The notes beneath the pieces are model-generated. The model was not told the origin of the DNA and did not search any database. It was given only the letters and a program-made list of their open reading frames with translations. A program made the translations under genes and the position numbers. DNA of 64,000 nucleotides, taken from positions 5,761 through 69,760 of the forward strand of contig NW_004443523.1 of assembly GCF_000330505.1 (NCBI RefSeq), in the 5' to 3' direction. This stretch comes from Entamoeba invadens IP1. Its lineage: Eukaryota; Evosea; Mastigamoebida; Endamoebidae. Shown here one piece after another: positions 21,075 to 32,520 of this stretch (positions within the stretch are counted from its first letter, which is position 1; each line of letters opens with the position of its first letter).

Positions 21075-23451
21075 ATGGAAGACCATTTAAACACTATTAA
21101 GTCAATGGAAAAAGCGTCAGAATCAACCATTGAAGTGTTATTCGACTTCGGCGTAGAAGTTGTCAACGGGAATGTCACATTTGTCGCATCTGGAGTCCCA
21201 ACTCCAGAAGAAGTTGTCAATTCTATCACTAGTGGATTTAGTGATTATTCATTTGCCAATCAATCGAAAATTATGTCTCAGTCATCACTCATTACAATTC
21301 AAAAACACTCTTTTGCTTTGTATGTTACTAAAAACAGTGACTCCGAAAAAAAGACACAAAAATTCAAATGTTGTTTTGAAAAGTGTAAATCACAAGTTGT
21401 TATTCTTTTAGATTCAACAAAAACGTGGGTACAACAAATTACTTTCACAAACGGACACTCACATAACTTTGAAACTGATATACCAAAACATGTAAGTTTG
21501 GTATTTACAAAAGATCAAATATATAAAATGAATCAATTGGCGACTGCACACCTTACAGCTGCTCAAATCGAAACAACAATGATTTTGAATGTAAGTACTT
21601 CAAAATTAGAAGGCTTTCAAATAGTCACTTTAAAAGATTCACACCTGACCAAACCAGAGAACTTTACAATTACTCAGAAAATACACGTATTTTTCAACAC
21701 ATTTTGTAAAGAATAAAGCAGGGCAATTTGTTTCCTTTTATGCTTTCAACATAAATCAAATTAATACTCTGTATTCACAAAGAATTTTTGTTGATGACAC
21801 CGCCATGAAAAACGTTTTCAACTTACCTTTGGTTGTCGGTGTTTCACTTGATGATCACAGTGCTATGCATGTCGTTTTTTATGGTATTCTTAGAGACCGC
21901 ACGACATCTTCCTTTCAATCTTTGTTTTCTTTTATATCAAAATTTCGTGTATTTAATGTTGTGGTGTGTGATAGGTGTATGTCACAAATCACTGCTATGA
22001 AAGAAGCGTTCAATGGTATCAACTTTGTATTCTGTCATCGACATATCGTGCGAGATTTAATTGTTGCATTTGGAGAAAAGTCAACAGTTGTCAAAAAGTG
22101 GCATATGATGATTAGCGGTTCTGTAAGTGAAAGTGACTTTTTGGAGGAACTTGGAAAGTCGACAGGGTTTATTAAGGATGAAGATGGATATGACAAGAAA
22201 CAGTTTATAGACGATAGAATGATTGTCAAAGAAATTATAAATGAAATGAAAGACGTACTCGACAAACACACCACAAACGACAATACCGTTACAAAGATGA
22301 GACTTGTAAGAGGTATAATAGAATCAGCAACTAGTTGGTTACCATCTTGTACATGTGTTATATCCAATCATAGCACTTCCAATTGCATAGAAGGTTATTT
22401 TGGCATATTAAAGTTGAAATTTGGTTGTAAAGAAGTTTCTTTATTGGAAATTGCACAACTTATTGAATCCGATGCAACCAAATTTGATTTAGAAATTGGT
22501 TTCAATTATGAAATGTGTAAAGGTGTTATCGATCATAATGTGTTATACCTACTTCCCAAAGAAGTGTTAATAAATATAATGAAATTATTTAAATTGGTTT
22601 TAGGAGGTAATAATACACACTTGGATGATACAACAATGGCATCGTGTTCATGTGCGGCTTTTAGAACCAACAATTTCCCACGTATCCACGTTATTGCACT
22701 TTACGTTGAAAGAAATCAACTCCCTCTGCCTGCGATTTTGTTTGGAAAAGAATGTTTCAAAAGAACAATTTGTGTGCACACCAAAGAGACTATTGAAACA
22801 GAAGACACTGTTAAATGCTCAAAAAGTCGTAGATATTTGCATTTTGCATTGGAGTCAATTGAGAATGTATTGAAAGATGACCAAACTCTCAGAGTGTGCT
22901 ATTATAAATTTGTTAACCATGTTTTACAAAATAAAAAAGAAGCGATGGAACATATCAACGAATTGATTGTGGAAGAAGGAGTAAAAAGAATGAGACCAAG
23001 TCTTGTTGTAACCAAGGATTCACGTGGGAGGAAATCAATTTTTTCCAAAGAAGATGAATCAACAGATTTTGAACCAATAGCAAAACGTATTTCTATTGTT
23101 AATAACAATAAAGAGGAAAAGGAAGACAAATTTGTTGACGACTTAGTTGAGCCTTCTAGACAGTTTCAACGAGGATACAGACCCAGAGTCATGGTTGAAA
23201 AAGTCACACATCCAAGTATGAACAGAACAAAAAGAGAGCCACCAAAACTACCCGACTCTTTTAGAGAATGTTCACAACAAGCTAAAATGTTTAAACCCAA
23301 AGAGAGAGTCTATAAATGTGGGTATTGTGGATATGTCGGTCATTCAGTTAGAACATGCCAAAAGAAAAACAACGAATTATCAAAAGTCAATCACATAAAC
23401 AAAGAACAAATAGTCAACAAGTGTCCTATATTCTTTGGTTTACCTCATTAA
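21075..23451 (+). pseudogene. MULE transposase, one frameshift from intact
   Basis: ATG 21075 opens a 213-codon frame with a FLYWCH-like zinc head (FKCCFEKCKSQVV then GHSHNF). It ends at a TAA at 21714. A +1 frame, already open (KNKAGQFVSFYAFNINQ), carries on to 23451. The core reads FVDDTAMKNVFNLPLVVGV (first Asp), VVCDRCMSQITAMKEAFNG (second Asp), FCHRHIVRDL (C2H block) and NCIEGYFGILKLKFG (Glu). A SWIM-type finger follows, CSCAAFRTNNFPRIH. Its third ligand is Arg (CGT), while the sister element at 44747-46937 has Cys there. The tail is charged and ends in a CCHC knuckle, CGYCGYVGHSVRTC. With the frame joined it would be about 790 residues. It cuts and inserts the element by recognising the 141-bp TIRs (family knowledge). 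An intron at the junction is an alternative to a frameshift. Confidence 0.85.
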
Positions 23452-23724
23452 TAATTAAAATTTTGGTTTTATGTTGTTTAAAACAACAAATTACAATCTT
23501 TGGAAAACGCAGTTATTAAAACACATACTAATCAAGATAGTTTTTAGAAACCACACAAAACTTTAGAGTTGATATTTAATTTCTTAATGTTGTCTCTTTT
23601 GATGTTTACTATTAGTTGTTACAACATAAATAATAATTTATTTTCACGTTTTATATAATACTATATCTAATTAATCTATTCTTTTAAATGTATTCACTTG
23701 TTGTTTGTGTGTGTAGTTGTGTTC

Positions 23725-23893
23725 TTATTTTGTAATTTTGTCATTTGCTGAGTCATTCATAATGCCATTTTTATTAATATTGAATGTGACTTCAATTTCA
23801 GGATTTAACCATACTGGTAAGATTCCACTCAACTCGAACTGGCAAAGCAAACTCCTATGTTGCACCTTTAATGTCTCACAGTTAAATGTTGGG
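23725..23893 (-). pseudogene. Hsp70 substrate-binding fragment inside the MULE
   Basis: The minus strand encodes LLCQFELSGILPVWLNPEIE and then VTFNINKNGIMNDSANDKIT. This matches [21 protein letters not shown] and the following [14 protein letters not shown] of Hsp70. Only about 55 codons remain, with several substitutions at normally invariant sites. It lies opposite in orientation to the fragment near the left TIR, so each points towards the interior. Confidence 0.75.
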
Positions 23894-24652
23894 ATGTAAA
23901 CACTCAATTAGTTATTAGAAATTTGGTGTGATTTTTCTTGAAAATGTTTAATTTTGTATCACTTACCCACTCATAACACCAACTCTAGTCCAATCTTAAC
24001 TAATGCTATACCAAACAGCTCGACATTCGTTGCGTCTCTTCTGATAAAAACAAAACGACTGCTTACATTTCATACTTCTTAAATAACTACCTCATCCTTA
24101 TTTTTAAAAAAACTTGCATCCAATCCCTATAACATTATACTATGAGTCAACTTACATATAATTACAGTATTATCAATGGTCGGTTTTACAATTGTAGTGT
24201 CTCAAAATTGATTTTTAATTGGGAACTTAATCTAGAAAAATCTTTGTTTAGTTATAAAATATTTCTTTGGTGATTGATATATCAATGTTAAAGTATTTTA
24301 TTAAATGGTCAAATTTATACTTTGTTGGTTTAAAAAGAATATTTGATTGAATCGACAACAGTTTATTTCAATTCAAACAACTCTTGTGTTGTTTGTTGTT
24401 TTACTTTATTTTTTTATCGAACTTTGTTTTTTCATTATTAACTACATTGATATGAGAGTTTAAACATAAACGTTTGCGTTACTATTTACAGTTGATTACT
24501 TTTTTCATTCGAAAAGAGTAATAAACTTCAAAAATGTGTCCGATTGTACTTTATTGAGATTAAAAAATTAAATTTTTATTACTCATTGTAGTGTCTATAT
24601 TCCAATGTATATACTTTAACTTGGACAAAAAATAAAATGAAGAATTAAACAT
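23894..24652. other. AT-rich MULE interior
   Basis: No gene is visible between the second Hsp70 fragment and the nested MITE. Confidence 0.5.
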
Positions 24653-24815
24653 TCAATAAAACCTCTGAAGAGCGGATTCTTTCATGAGCATGTCTTTTTA
24701 GATTAAAACCAAAATTTGAGTTTTCTATTGAGCTATTTTATTGTTTGATTAAATAGCTGACCGCTCTTGAGAGAAAAAATTTACCATATACTCCCGCTTT
24801 TGAGAGGTTTTACTC
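24653..24815. mobile_element. Pogo-type MITE B nested in the MULE
   Basis: It begins CAATAAAACCTCTGAAGAGCG and ends CCGCTTTTGAGAGGTTTTAC followed by TCTA. The inverted ends agree over about 20 bp. The right half is shared with MITE A (15704-15879). It sits 150 bp inside the right TIR of the MULE, so it was either picked up before the last MULE transposition or inserted afterwards. Confidence 0.65.
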
Positions 24816-24966
24816 TATAATGTTGTGATTTTTCACAATGAGAACTTTAGAATAAATAGTGTATCTACCAATGGAATTGGTTGTTACTGTATTTAAAAAG
24901 CAGGATTTAAATTAATTGTTTTGATACTTTCGTTTGATAGAAAGAAATGAAAAATGACAACATCTA

Positions 24967-25107
24967 TTTTCAGTTTTTTGAGATGAAAAAGATAAAAAAT
25001 TACCCTATTTATTTCTCTAAAATCGAAACCCAATAATATGAAATATTTATATTTTTAGAAAATAATAATTTATTAATAGCGGGGTGCGGGTGTAAAAGAT
25101 AAATCCC
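24967..25107 (-). repeat. Right 141-bp TIR
   Basis: It is the reverse complement of 19624-19764 along its whole length. It ends ATAAATCCC directly before the duplication. Confidence 0.95.
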
Positions 25108-25259
25108 CACAACTTTAATATGTTTTAGCATATATATCCATATAAAAAATCAAACAATTTGAAAAATACTGTAAACAACTATTTAACAATAAAATTGTTC
25201 TCAAGTGTGTAATTTATTACACAATAGTAATGAGCTATTTAAACACCAATTCTTAGTAA

Positions 25260-26300
25260 TCTATCATTCAAAAAGTAACGGCAGTTGTGCTTGACAGTGG
25301 TTCAAGTTTAACCAAAGTTGGCTTATGTGGAAATAAGCTTCCTAAATCGGTTTTTCCAACAATACAAAATGGCGTTTCACCCGTTGTTCGTGGTCTTATT
25401 AAGAACTGGGATTCAATGGAGCAACTTTGGCACCGCGTGTTTTATAACGAATTAGAAATTAAACCCGAGGAACATCCACTTCTGTATATTGAATCTATTT
25501 TGAATACAATAAAAGACAGAGAGAAAATGGGTCAAATAATGTTTGAGAATTATAAAATCCCATCTCTTTTTGTTCTACCATCAACATTCTTGACAGTATT
25601 AGGAAACGGTTTAGAATGTGGAATTTGTATTGAGTCAGGGGATGGAATCACTCAATTTAGTGTAATAGCCGACTGTGTCACATATAGACCTAATGATATG
25701 ACATACAATTTTGCTGGGAGTGATTTGACTGAAAATTTCATCAACCGAATGAACGATAAAGGTTACAATTTGAATACACCAGAAATGAAAAATGCAGCCA
25801 AAAACATAAAAGAAACTCTGTTTTATACAGTTCTTGATGTCAATGATGAAATTAAAAAAGATGTAAAAGAGCTTGAAAGAAGTTACAAATTACCAGATGG
25901 TAAAGAAATGATAGTTGGAAGAGAAAGGTATGGTTTTCCCGAGGCTCTTTTCAATCCAAGTGTTATAGGACTAACCCAGGAAGGTATACACGAATTTGTT
26001 TGCAACTGTATTGGAAAAATGGATGATGGATTAAAAGCCGAAGTTGGACCTAATATTGTTTTAAGAAGTGGCAACACCATGTTTCCGGGGTTCAAAGAAA
26101 GACTTGCTAAAGAAATGAATATTATCGATTCTAAATTAATGCCTAAGTTCCACGTTCACGACGACCCCAAACTTGATGCATGGATTGGCGGCTCGTTTTT
26201 TGCAGAAACAATGAATTTAGTTGATATCAGTGTCACCAAAGAGGATTATAATGAAAGGGGACCTGATTGCATAACTCAGAAATTTTATTTTCGACATTAA
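25260..26300 (+). CDS. Divergent actin-like protein, start codon not found, subdomain 2 shortened
   Basis: A clean frame of about 340 codons encodes an actin fold: AVVLDSGSSLTKVGLCG (phosphate loop 1), NWDSMEQLWHRVFYNEL, EEHPLL, ESGDGITQFSV (phosphate loop 2), LVLRSGNTMFPGF-type adenosine loop and DAWIGGSFFA. Between FPTIQNGVSP and VVRGLIKNWDSM about 35 residues of a normal actin are missing, which removes the DNase-I-binding loop and most of subdomain 2. The residue corresponding to Gln137 is Ser and that for His161 is Gln, two sites used in ATP hydrolysis. The C-terminus reads QKFYFRH instead of HRKCF. No ATG precedes the first loop in frame: the nearest, at 25230, is followed by TAG TAA at 25254-25259. 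An unseen upstream exon, a non-ATG start or damage from the adjacent MULE are possible. The long open frame argues for recent constraint. Confidence 0.65.
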   Translation, partial: SIIQKVTAVVLDSGSSLTKVGLCGNKLPKSVFPTIQNGVSPVVRGLIKNWDSMEQLWHRVFYNELEIKPEEHPLLYIESILNTIKDREKMGQIMFENYKIPSLFVLPSTFLTVLGNGLECGICIESGDGITQFSVIADCVTYRPNDMTYNFAGSDLTENFINRMNDKGYNLNTPEMKNAAKNIKETLFYTVLDVNDEIKKDVKELERSYKLPDGKEMIVGRERYGFPEALFNPSVIGLTQEGIHEFVCNCIGKMDDGLKAEVGPNIVLRSGNTMFPGFKERLAKEMNIIDSKLMPKFHVHDDPKLDAWIGGSFFAETMNLVDISVTKEDYNERGPDCITQKFYFRH

Positions 26301-26636
26301 AACAATGGTTTAATGAATATTTAATTTAAATTGATCTATGTAACATTAAATGATTAAAATTATATAATCAATATGTCAAAATAAGTACAATTGGAAATAA
26401 AAATTAAATGTATTAAAATGTTGTTGTAAAACGTTGTTTAAAACCTTAGGAATCAGGTAAAATTTATACATTTGTTAATATTAATTGTATCTTATATAAT
26501 ACTAAAATTAATAATAATATTAAAGATTATATTTTATTAACTAACATCCAATTTTTATATAAAAAAATATAGTATGATGTAAATTTAAAGTTAACCAAGT
26601 AATTATCAAAGACCAAATTATTGTCAAAGTAATGTA

Positions 26637-28475
26637 AACTAATTTTCAAAAGTCGATAGTAAGAATTTTTCATTGTTGTGTATTGAATCGGGATTTAGTA
26701 TGCTAAAAAAACACCCGTTTTGGTGTTTTCTGGTTTTCAAGTAAAAAGTTGCAAAGAAGTATTCGAGGTTATTCAAAAATATATATTTTCGAATTAAAGT
26801 TGCACAAAAAACAAAATAAAAAAACCAGGTTTTTTCAAGTTAAACAAAAAGCAAAAGTGCATTTAAAAAACGAGTTAATTTTATTGATGTTATGGGAAAC
26901 AAAAAAATGATATATCGTGGGAAATTAGGAGTAATTTTTGATACTTTATAAAAACCACATTTAAAAATAGACCAAACATTCAGATCATAACCGGAAGATA
27001 ACTCTAACTATTTTGTTGATCGAAATGTAAAAATAATCAGATCACCCGTTAATTAAAGGTAAATGTGTTTATTATTTTAACATCAAAAATAACATGACTA
27101 TGTAAACAAAGCATTTCAAATGATAAATTTCTACGATTTTTATAAGTTTTATTAATTCAATTTTAGTTTTATATCTCTTTAACCATATGCAAGTCATCAA
27201 CAAGGTTGACTCCTTAATAATTGAATGGCTAAAAGATGGCAAGTCTTACAAGTCAATAGAAAACCAACTTCATGTATCTCCCAATAGAGTATCACGTATT
27301 AAAAAAATGCCTGATTCCAAAGAAAAAGTGGTTTCTAAAAAAATTGGCAGACCAATTTCTGTTAATATAAATAAACAAGTCGAAGGATTCAACAAAACTA
27401 TCAATGATACATCATTGTCACGCGCTTGTCTGGCAACCGAGATTCATTCATCAACAACATCTGTGCAACGCTTACGTAAAAAGCTGGGATTTAAATATTC
27501 AACTCTAAGAAAAAGTCAGTTTCTGACTTTAAAACAGGTTAGTCAAAGGAAGATCTTTTGTAAAACAGCTTTACAACAGAGGAATGTAAAAAATTGGAAA
27601 AAGTTATAATCATTGATGAGTAAAGATATGGTCTATTTAACGACAATGGCAGTTGTTGGATTCACAAAAAGAGGGCTGTTAGATATGGAAAGACAAATTT
27701 GGTGTTCATTAATGGTGTCAGGAAACGAATAACACGCAATACTCATGGAAATAAAAAATCTTTTTGACTTTACCCAAACATGACTACTCTTTGATGGTGT
27801 GAGGTGCGATAGGTAGAGATTACAAATCTCCATTGTTGCTTTGTGATAATAGGCTGAATGCACTTGGGTATCAAAAAATGTTAAGAGAGAACGGGATATT
27901 TAACTACATTAGAAAATACAGGGGACAAAATATTGTGTATTTCCAACAGGATGGAGCAAAACATCATACCGCAAAACAACAAAACAATTCTTGTTTGAAG
28001 AAGGTGTAAGAACAATGGATTGGCCAGCTTCGAGTCCTGATTTATCTCCAATCGAAAATTTGTGGTCAATTTTGGAAAAAACGCATCAGAAAGAAGAAAA
28101 GTGTATTCCAAAACAAAAGAAGATTATTTAAGGCTCTCAAAAATGAGTGGAATGATATTCCAATAAATACAATCAACAACTTGATGAGTTCTATGCCAAG
28201 AAGGTTTGAATTGTGTCTTCAAGAAAAAGGCTATTCAATTGGACATCTACTATAATGCCTTTGCATTCAAAAAAATTGCATTAAAAATGAACAAATTTTT
28301 AATTGAATTGATATTTATTTATACTACTTTTTGTTTAAGATATTCTGTTTTTGTTGGTCTTGGTTTTTTAAAAAAGTCAATATCGAAATATAAATAGATT
28401 AGGATGTTTTTCCAATGTTTTGCATTAAAAATAAACCAATATAAATCGGGTGCTATTGACTTTTGAAATCTAGTT
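26637..28475. mobile_element. Tc1/mariner element (DD34E), TA-flanked
   Basis: The ends AACTAATTTTCAAAAGTCGA (from 26637) and its inverted counterpart ending at 28475 match at about 20 of 23 positions. TA dinucleotides flank both ends (26635-26636, 28476-28477), as required for Tc1/mariner. The transposase pseudogene lies inside on the plus strand. Confidence 0.7.
27187..28255 (+). pseudogene. Tc1/mariner transposase pseudogene, DD34E type
   Basis: ATG 27187 opens an intact N-terminal DNA-binding half of 140 residues. It has an HTH (DGKSYKSIENQLHVSPNRVS), the IGRPI hook and a second HTH (SRACLATEIHSSTTSVQRLR). A stop after NWKKL then cuts the frame, and the catalytic half follows in shifting frames. 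The pieces are IIIDESRYGLFNDNG (first Asp), VYFQQDGAKHHTAK (second Asp) and WPASSPDLSPIENLWSILEK (Glu). The frame ends GYSIGHLL and TAA at 28255. After aligning across a frame break, 34 residues separate the second Asp from the Glu, the classical Tc1 spacing. At least three stops or indels inactivate it. Confidence 0.8.
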
Positions 28476-28891
28476 TATTTCAGATAACTATGAAAAATGG
28501 GGTTTTAAAAAAGTGAAAATAGGTACACCAAATGATTTTAAAAAACTTAAATCTTTTTTATAATAGTTTTTAATTAATATTTTAAAACCATTTATTTTAC
28601 TTAAATAAAATAGTTTTAAAACTGACTATTTTTTGGTCAACTGTACAACAATTAAATAAAGTGAGTTGAGTAACCCACACCTAGAGAAAAACACGCACCC
28701 AATTCATTTTCTTCTTAGAAAAGCTGTTGGATGAAAAAAGGTTCAGTCTCAGTTTTTTGGTTAATTAAGAATGTTTTTATAATTAAAATACAATATAAAA
28801 ACTACATGAAATAAACCTTAAATAACAAATATAAATTTATAGGAAATTAAATTTTTATTAATATTATTCCGATATTTCAAATAAATGATTA

Positions 28892-30893
28892 CAGTAAAAC
28901 CCCTCATTAGTAGATTCATTGGGGAAAAAAATCCCCTCATTAGTGTTTTTTTTAAAGTATTTTTTATATTGTTTTTACAAATTTTGGATTTGTTTTTTTA
29001 GATCAAATAACTAATAAATACCACGTGTAAACAAGAATTAAAATATAACCAAAAACTAATAAAATATATGTCTTTTTCTGCAACAAAATTAGTAAAAAGA
29101 AGAGTCAGATTATTTCTAGAAGAAAAAAGCAAATAGTTATATGGGCCAACACAAACCCAATCCCAAACGACAAAATCCTTATATCTTGAGTTTGGAAACA
29201 CTTTAAAAAGATTCCAGGTAAAGAAACCATGCGCATATTGCGTGTTAATGGTTTGACTGGTGGTTACATTGAAATAACAACCACTTCAAAAGATAAAACC
29301 TTGCATAATGTAAAACATGAAGACCTTGAAAAAATGCTTGTAAACTTCGTTGAAGAAATACGCGAAGCAAACATTCCAATTTCTCTGGAGTTCATGAGAA
29401 AAGTTGCAAAACAATGCGCAGATAAACTAAACATCAATGATGTTAAGTTTTCAAATGGTTGGATGGATCGCTTTTGGAAAAGGCATGAACTGAAATCAAA
29501 AAGAATCAATGGAGAGTCGAATGCTATTAACCCAAGTGATTATACAGATGATATAATTAAACTTAGAGAAGAAATAGAAAAGTACTCAGAAGACAACGTT
29601 TGGAATGCAGACGAAACTGCGTTGTTTTATAAATTATTGCCATCAAAAACTCTTTCAAGTTGCTCTTCAAATTTTGGAGGAAAAAACCCAAAAGAAAGAA
29701 TCACTATGTTAGTGTGTTGCTCTTTAAATGGTTCCAAAAACCTTTGTTGTTTATTGGTAAATCAACAAAACCCAGATACTTTAAAATAGCCGAATACCCA
29801 GTTGTCAAAAACAATTATGAATCACAAGCGAATTCTTGGATGACAACGTATATATTTCGCAAATGGTTGAAAAATTGGGAAGCGGAATTGAGAATACAAA
29901 ATCGTTTCATTTTATTGATTCTAGACAATGCTCCAAGTCATAAATTGGATATTTGGGTAAATGAAGTGTTTTATGAAGATTGGTATAAATACTTTAGCAT
30001 GAACGACAAGAAAAACACGGTTTTGTGTTTAAAATGATTAATATAAAGGTGGTTTTCCTTCCAAAATCAACAACTGCTTTGTTTCAGCCGTGTGATTCTG
30101 GTATTATAATGGCACTTAAAAACCATTATAGAACGATGCTATGTGATTATTATTGTGATGTTTTACTTGCCTCACAACGAGCGCATACTGAATATACGAT
30201 TCCAAAAATGAATGTTGGAGATGCTATGAAAATTGCATGTTGCTGTTTGAATGAAAAAGTGTCTTCTGAGTCAATTCGAAATGCTTGGAAACATGTTTTA
30301 TTTGAAAATATTGTTCAAGTTCAAACAATTCAACATGTTGATTATAATTCAGAAGAATTAGCATATAAAACTTTCCACCAGCTTTAAGCGATGCAGATGA
30401 ATACGGTCCATAAACTCTCAGAGATCAGGAAGTACAGGTTATGATTGAAGCAGAAAAAATTCAAAACAAAGTCTCAAGGAAAAAAGAAAAAATTGTGGTG
30501 ATGAAAGAAGCAATTCGTATTGAAGAAGATGAAATTGATTACATGAAAAATAGACTTAGTAGTCTGTGCGACAGTTTTGAAGCAATGAAGACTAAATATA
30601 TGGAAATTTTAACTGAATGATAAAGTTTTTTGTGTTAAAAAGTTAATAAAACGGTCGAAATTTTAGATGGTCAATTATAACTTTTATAACCAATGTATTT
30701 TTGTTCGTTTTTTGTTAATTCAACAATAACACAATATTCAATTTTATGCCTTAGGCAATTAAACCATTTATTTTAAACAATTTTTATTTAAAAACTAAAC
30801 CCCTTATTAATGGAAAATTGATTTTATTGGTCAAAAATACCAATATTGAGGGGTGGTCTTATTGAGGGAACCCATTATTGAGGGGTTTTACTG
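28892..30893. mobile_element. Pogo/Tigger-type element with TA duplication
   Basis: The ends read CAGTAAAACCCCTCA at 28892 and its exact inverse at 30893, with TA on each side (28890-28891, 30894-30895). The CCCTCAxTA unit recurs several times within each end (for example near 28935 and 30850), giving sub-terminal repeats. The length is 2002 bp, normal for an autonomous pogo element with one gene. Confidence 0.9.
29099..30620 (+). pseudogene. Pogo-type (CENP-B-like) transposase pseudogene
   Basis: The N-terminal HTH can be read from about 29099 (RRVRLFLEEKSK, then IPGKETMRILR), with a TGA before the first ATG at 29229. The segment 29229-29789 holds the CENP-B-type second HTH (FMRKVAKQCADKLNINDVKF, WMDRFWKRHEL) and VWNADETALFYKLLP with the first Asp. 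The frame shifts near 29740 to GKSTKPRYFKIAEYPV and FILLILDNAPSHKLD with the second Asp. It shifts again near 30035 to FLPKSTTALFQPCDSGII, the third acidic site. A stop at 30385 precedes an acidic coiled-coil tail (RKKEKIVVMKEAIRIEEDEI) ending at 30620. Two shifts and two or more stops inactivate it, but every catalytic residue remains. Confidence 0.85.
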
Positions 30894-32520
30894 TAATAAG
30901 CTTTTGAATTTTTAGGTTTAAATTATAATAATTTATTAAATGTTTAAATTAAAAATATAATGTAAGGTTTAGTTCCTAATACATACTTTAAAATAGTAAT
31001 CTCTGATTAGTTTAATATAGTATCTAAATTATTTATTGTTATTCGGTTTATTAAACATAAAAATACTAATAAGTAATCAATAATTTATATCCAATTTAAA
31101 CCCATTTCTAATAGTTAATAAATTGTATTTATCAGCAACTTAAACATAATAAATAACATAAAAAACAAACAAACATTAGTCGCGCTTAATTTGCATTATC
31201 TAATTGTTAATTTATATGCACTGTGTTTAAATAAATAAATAAAATTGCCAAACGGTAATGAGAATCCGCAACAACTCAACACAAACACATCTCTGTTGTT
31301 TGTGTTGAGTTTGAATATTTGAACTTGTTTATCTTAATTTTAAGTTTTCATAAAAGTTTTTGGAAAAAAAATAATGGTGGATATATAACCCATCTAATTT
31401 TTCAACAACTTAAGTTTTAATAATAGTTTATATTAATATAATTATAATAATATGTATAGTTTATTGGTGGTGTTTTTATGAATATTTTTATTAAAATTAT
31501 ATAATTTAAGTTAAATAATTTTTAATTTGTAAAAAAACAAATATTAAAAATATAAAAAATTTTTATTATAATTAATAATAATTGTTATGATAAAAAACAC
31601 ATTCTGTAACTTGTTTGTATAATGTTACCGTATGATATAACTCAGTGATGCATTTCAGTACTGTTGATGTACATTCGTTTCCATATCAAATTTTTTGTTT
31701 TTATATACAACTTCATAAAAAATATATGTGTCATGAAAGACATATTTAGACTTTTTATTGTTTTTAAACTTATTTTTAAAATCGTGATATTAAACACACA
31801 ACCGAGCTTCGATATAGCATCTTCACGAAAACGTAATTGAATTTTACTCGTGAGTATTATAGATATTAAAGAAAATATTTTGATCAAAAAAATAAACATT
31901 TGTTTAGAAATTAACATTTTATTGTTAATATAACATCAAAAAACAAAACATATATACAATATTAACATAAATAATAAATTGCTTTTATAACTATCTCATA
32001 AATTAACGTTCTTGTTTATTTTTCACAAAATAATTAATATATAAATGATAATTATACAAATTAAATATTACTTTTGTAAGATTGTAATAAATGTTTAACC
32101 GATTAAAAAGAACGAGACGCAAAAAACACGTTTAAAAATACATAATTGAAATTTTGGTTATTGTTTTTGTTAAGATAGAATGTTGAAAAAAAATATTTTT
32201 GGTTTTTTTGATTTTTTAAATAAAATAACTAACAATTCTTTTGTAAACCCATTCGGCCGCACAAATCAACAAAAATAAATTGTAATAAGTTTGTCTTGCT
32301 ACTCCGATGTTGTCATAGTTATAATAAAATTTTTTCTACTCATTACTAGTGTCTGGGAGAAAGTGGTTGATTATATTTCAGACCTAAAGTTAAAATCGCA
32401 TTATAATAGTCGTAAAAACTTGCGGTTCAAACTTTTGCTGTAGTGTCGACTATATGATAATTGTTGAAAAACGCCTTTTTATATTATAGTAAATTTATAT
32501 GTAATTTGTTTTTATAATTA
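30894..32520. other. Intergenic stretch with one perfect hairpin and a doubtful ORF
   Basis: A 91-codon minus-strand frame with an ATG at 31917 ends at 31642. It has a hydrophobic N-terminus and a basic middle, without recognised similarity, and I would not annotate it as a gene. The hairpin is listed separately. Confidence 0.4.
31273..31311. repeat. Perfect 15-bp stem hairpin
   Basis: The arms AACTCAACACAAACA and TGTTTGTGTTGAGTT are perfect, with a 9-nt loop. The geometry is the same as at 16389-16427 but the sequence is different. Confidence 0.85.

Larger units (their letters stand above)
19624..25107. mobile_element. MULE carrying its transposase and two Hsp70 fragments
   Basis: Ends of 141 bp (19624-19764 and 24967-25107) are inverted copies with no difference that I can see. 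They begin GGGATTTATCTTTTACACCC. The 9-bp duplication CACAACTTT flanks the element at 19615-19623 and 25108-25116. Contents in order: Hsp70 fragment (+), a MULE transposase gene (+), an Hsp70 fragment (-) and a nested pogo-type MITE. The whole is 5484 bp. Identical TIRs and an exact duplication indicate recent insertion. Its right edge lies about 150 bp upstream of an actin-like gene that lacks its 5' end. Confidence 0.92.
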
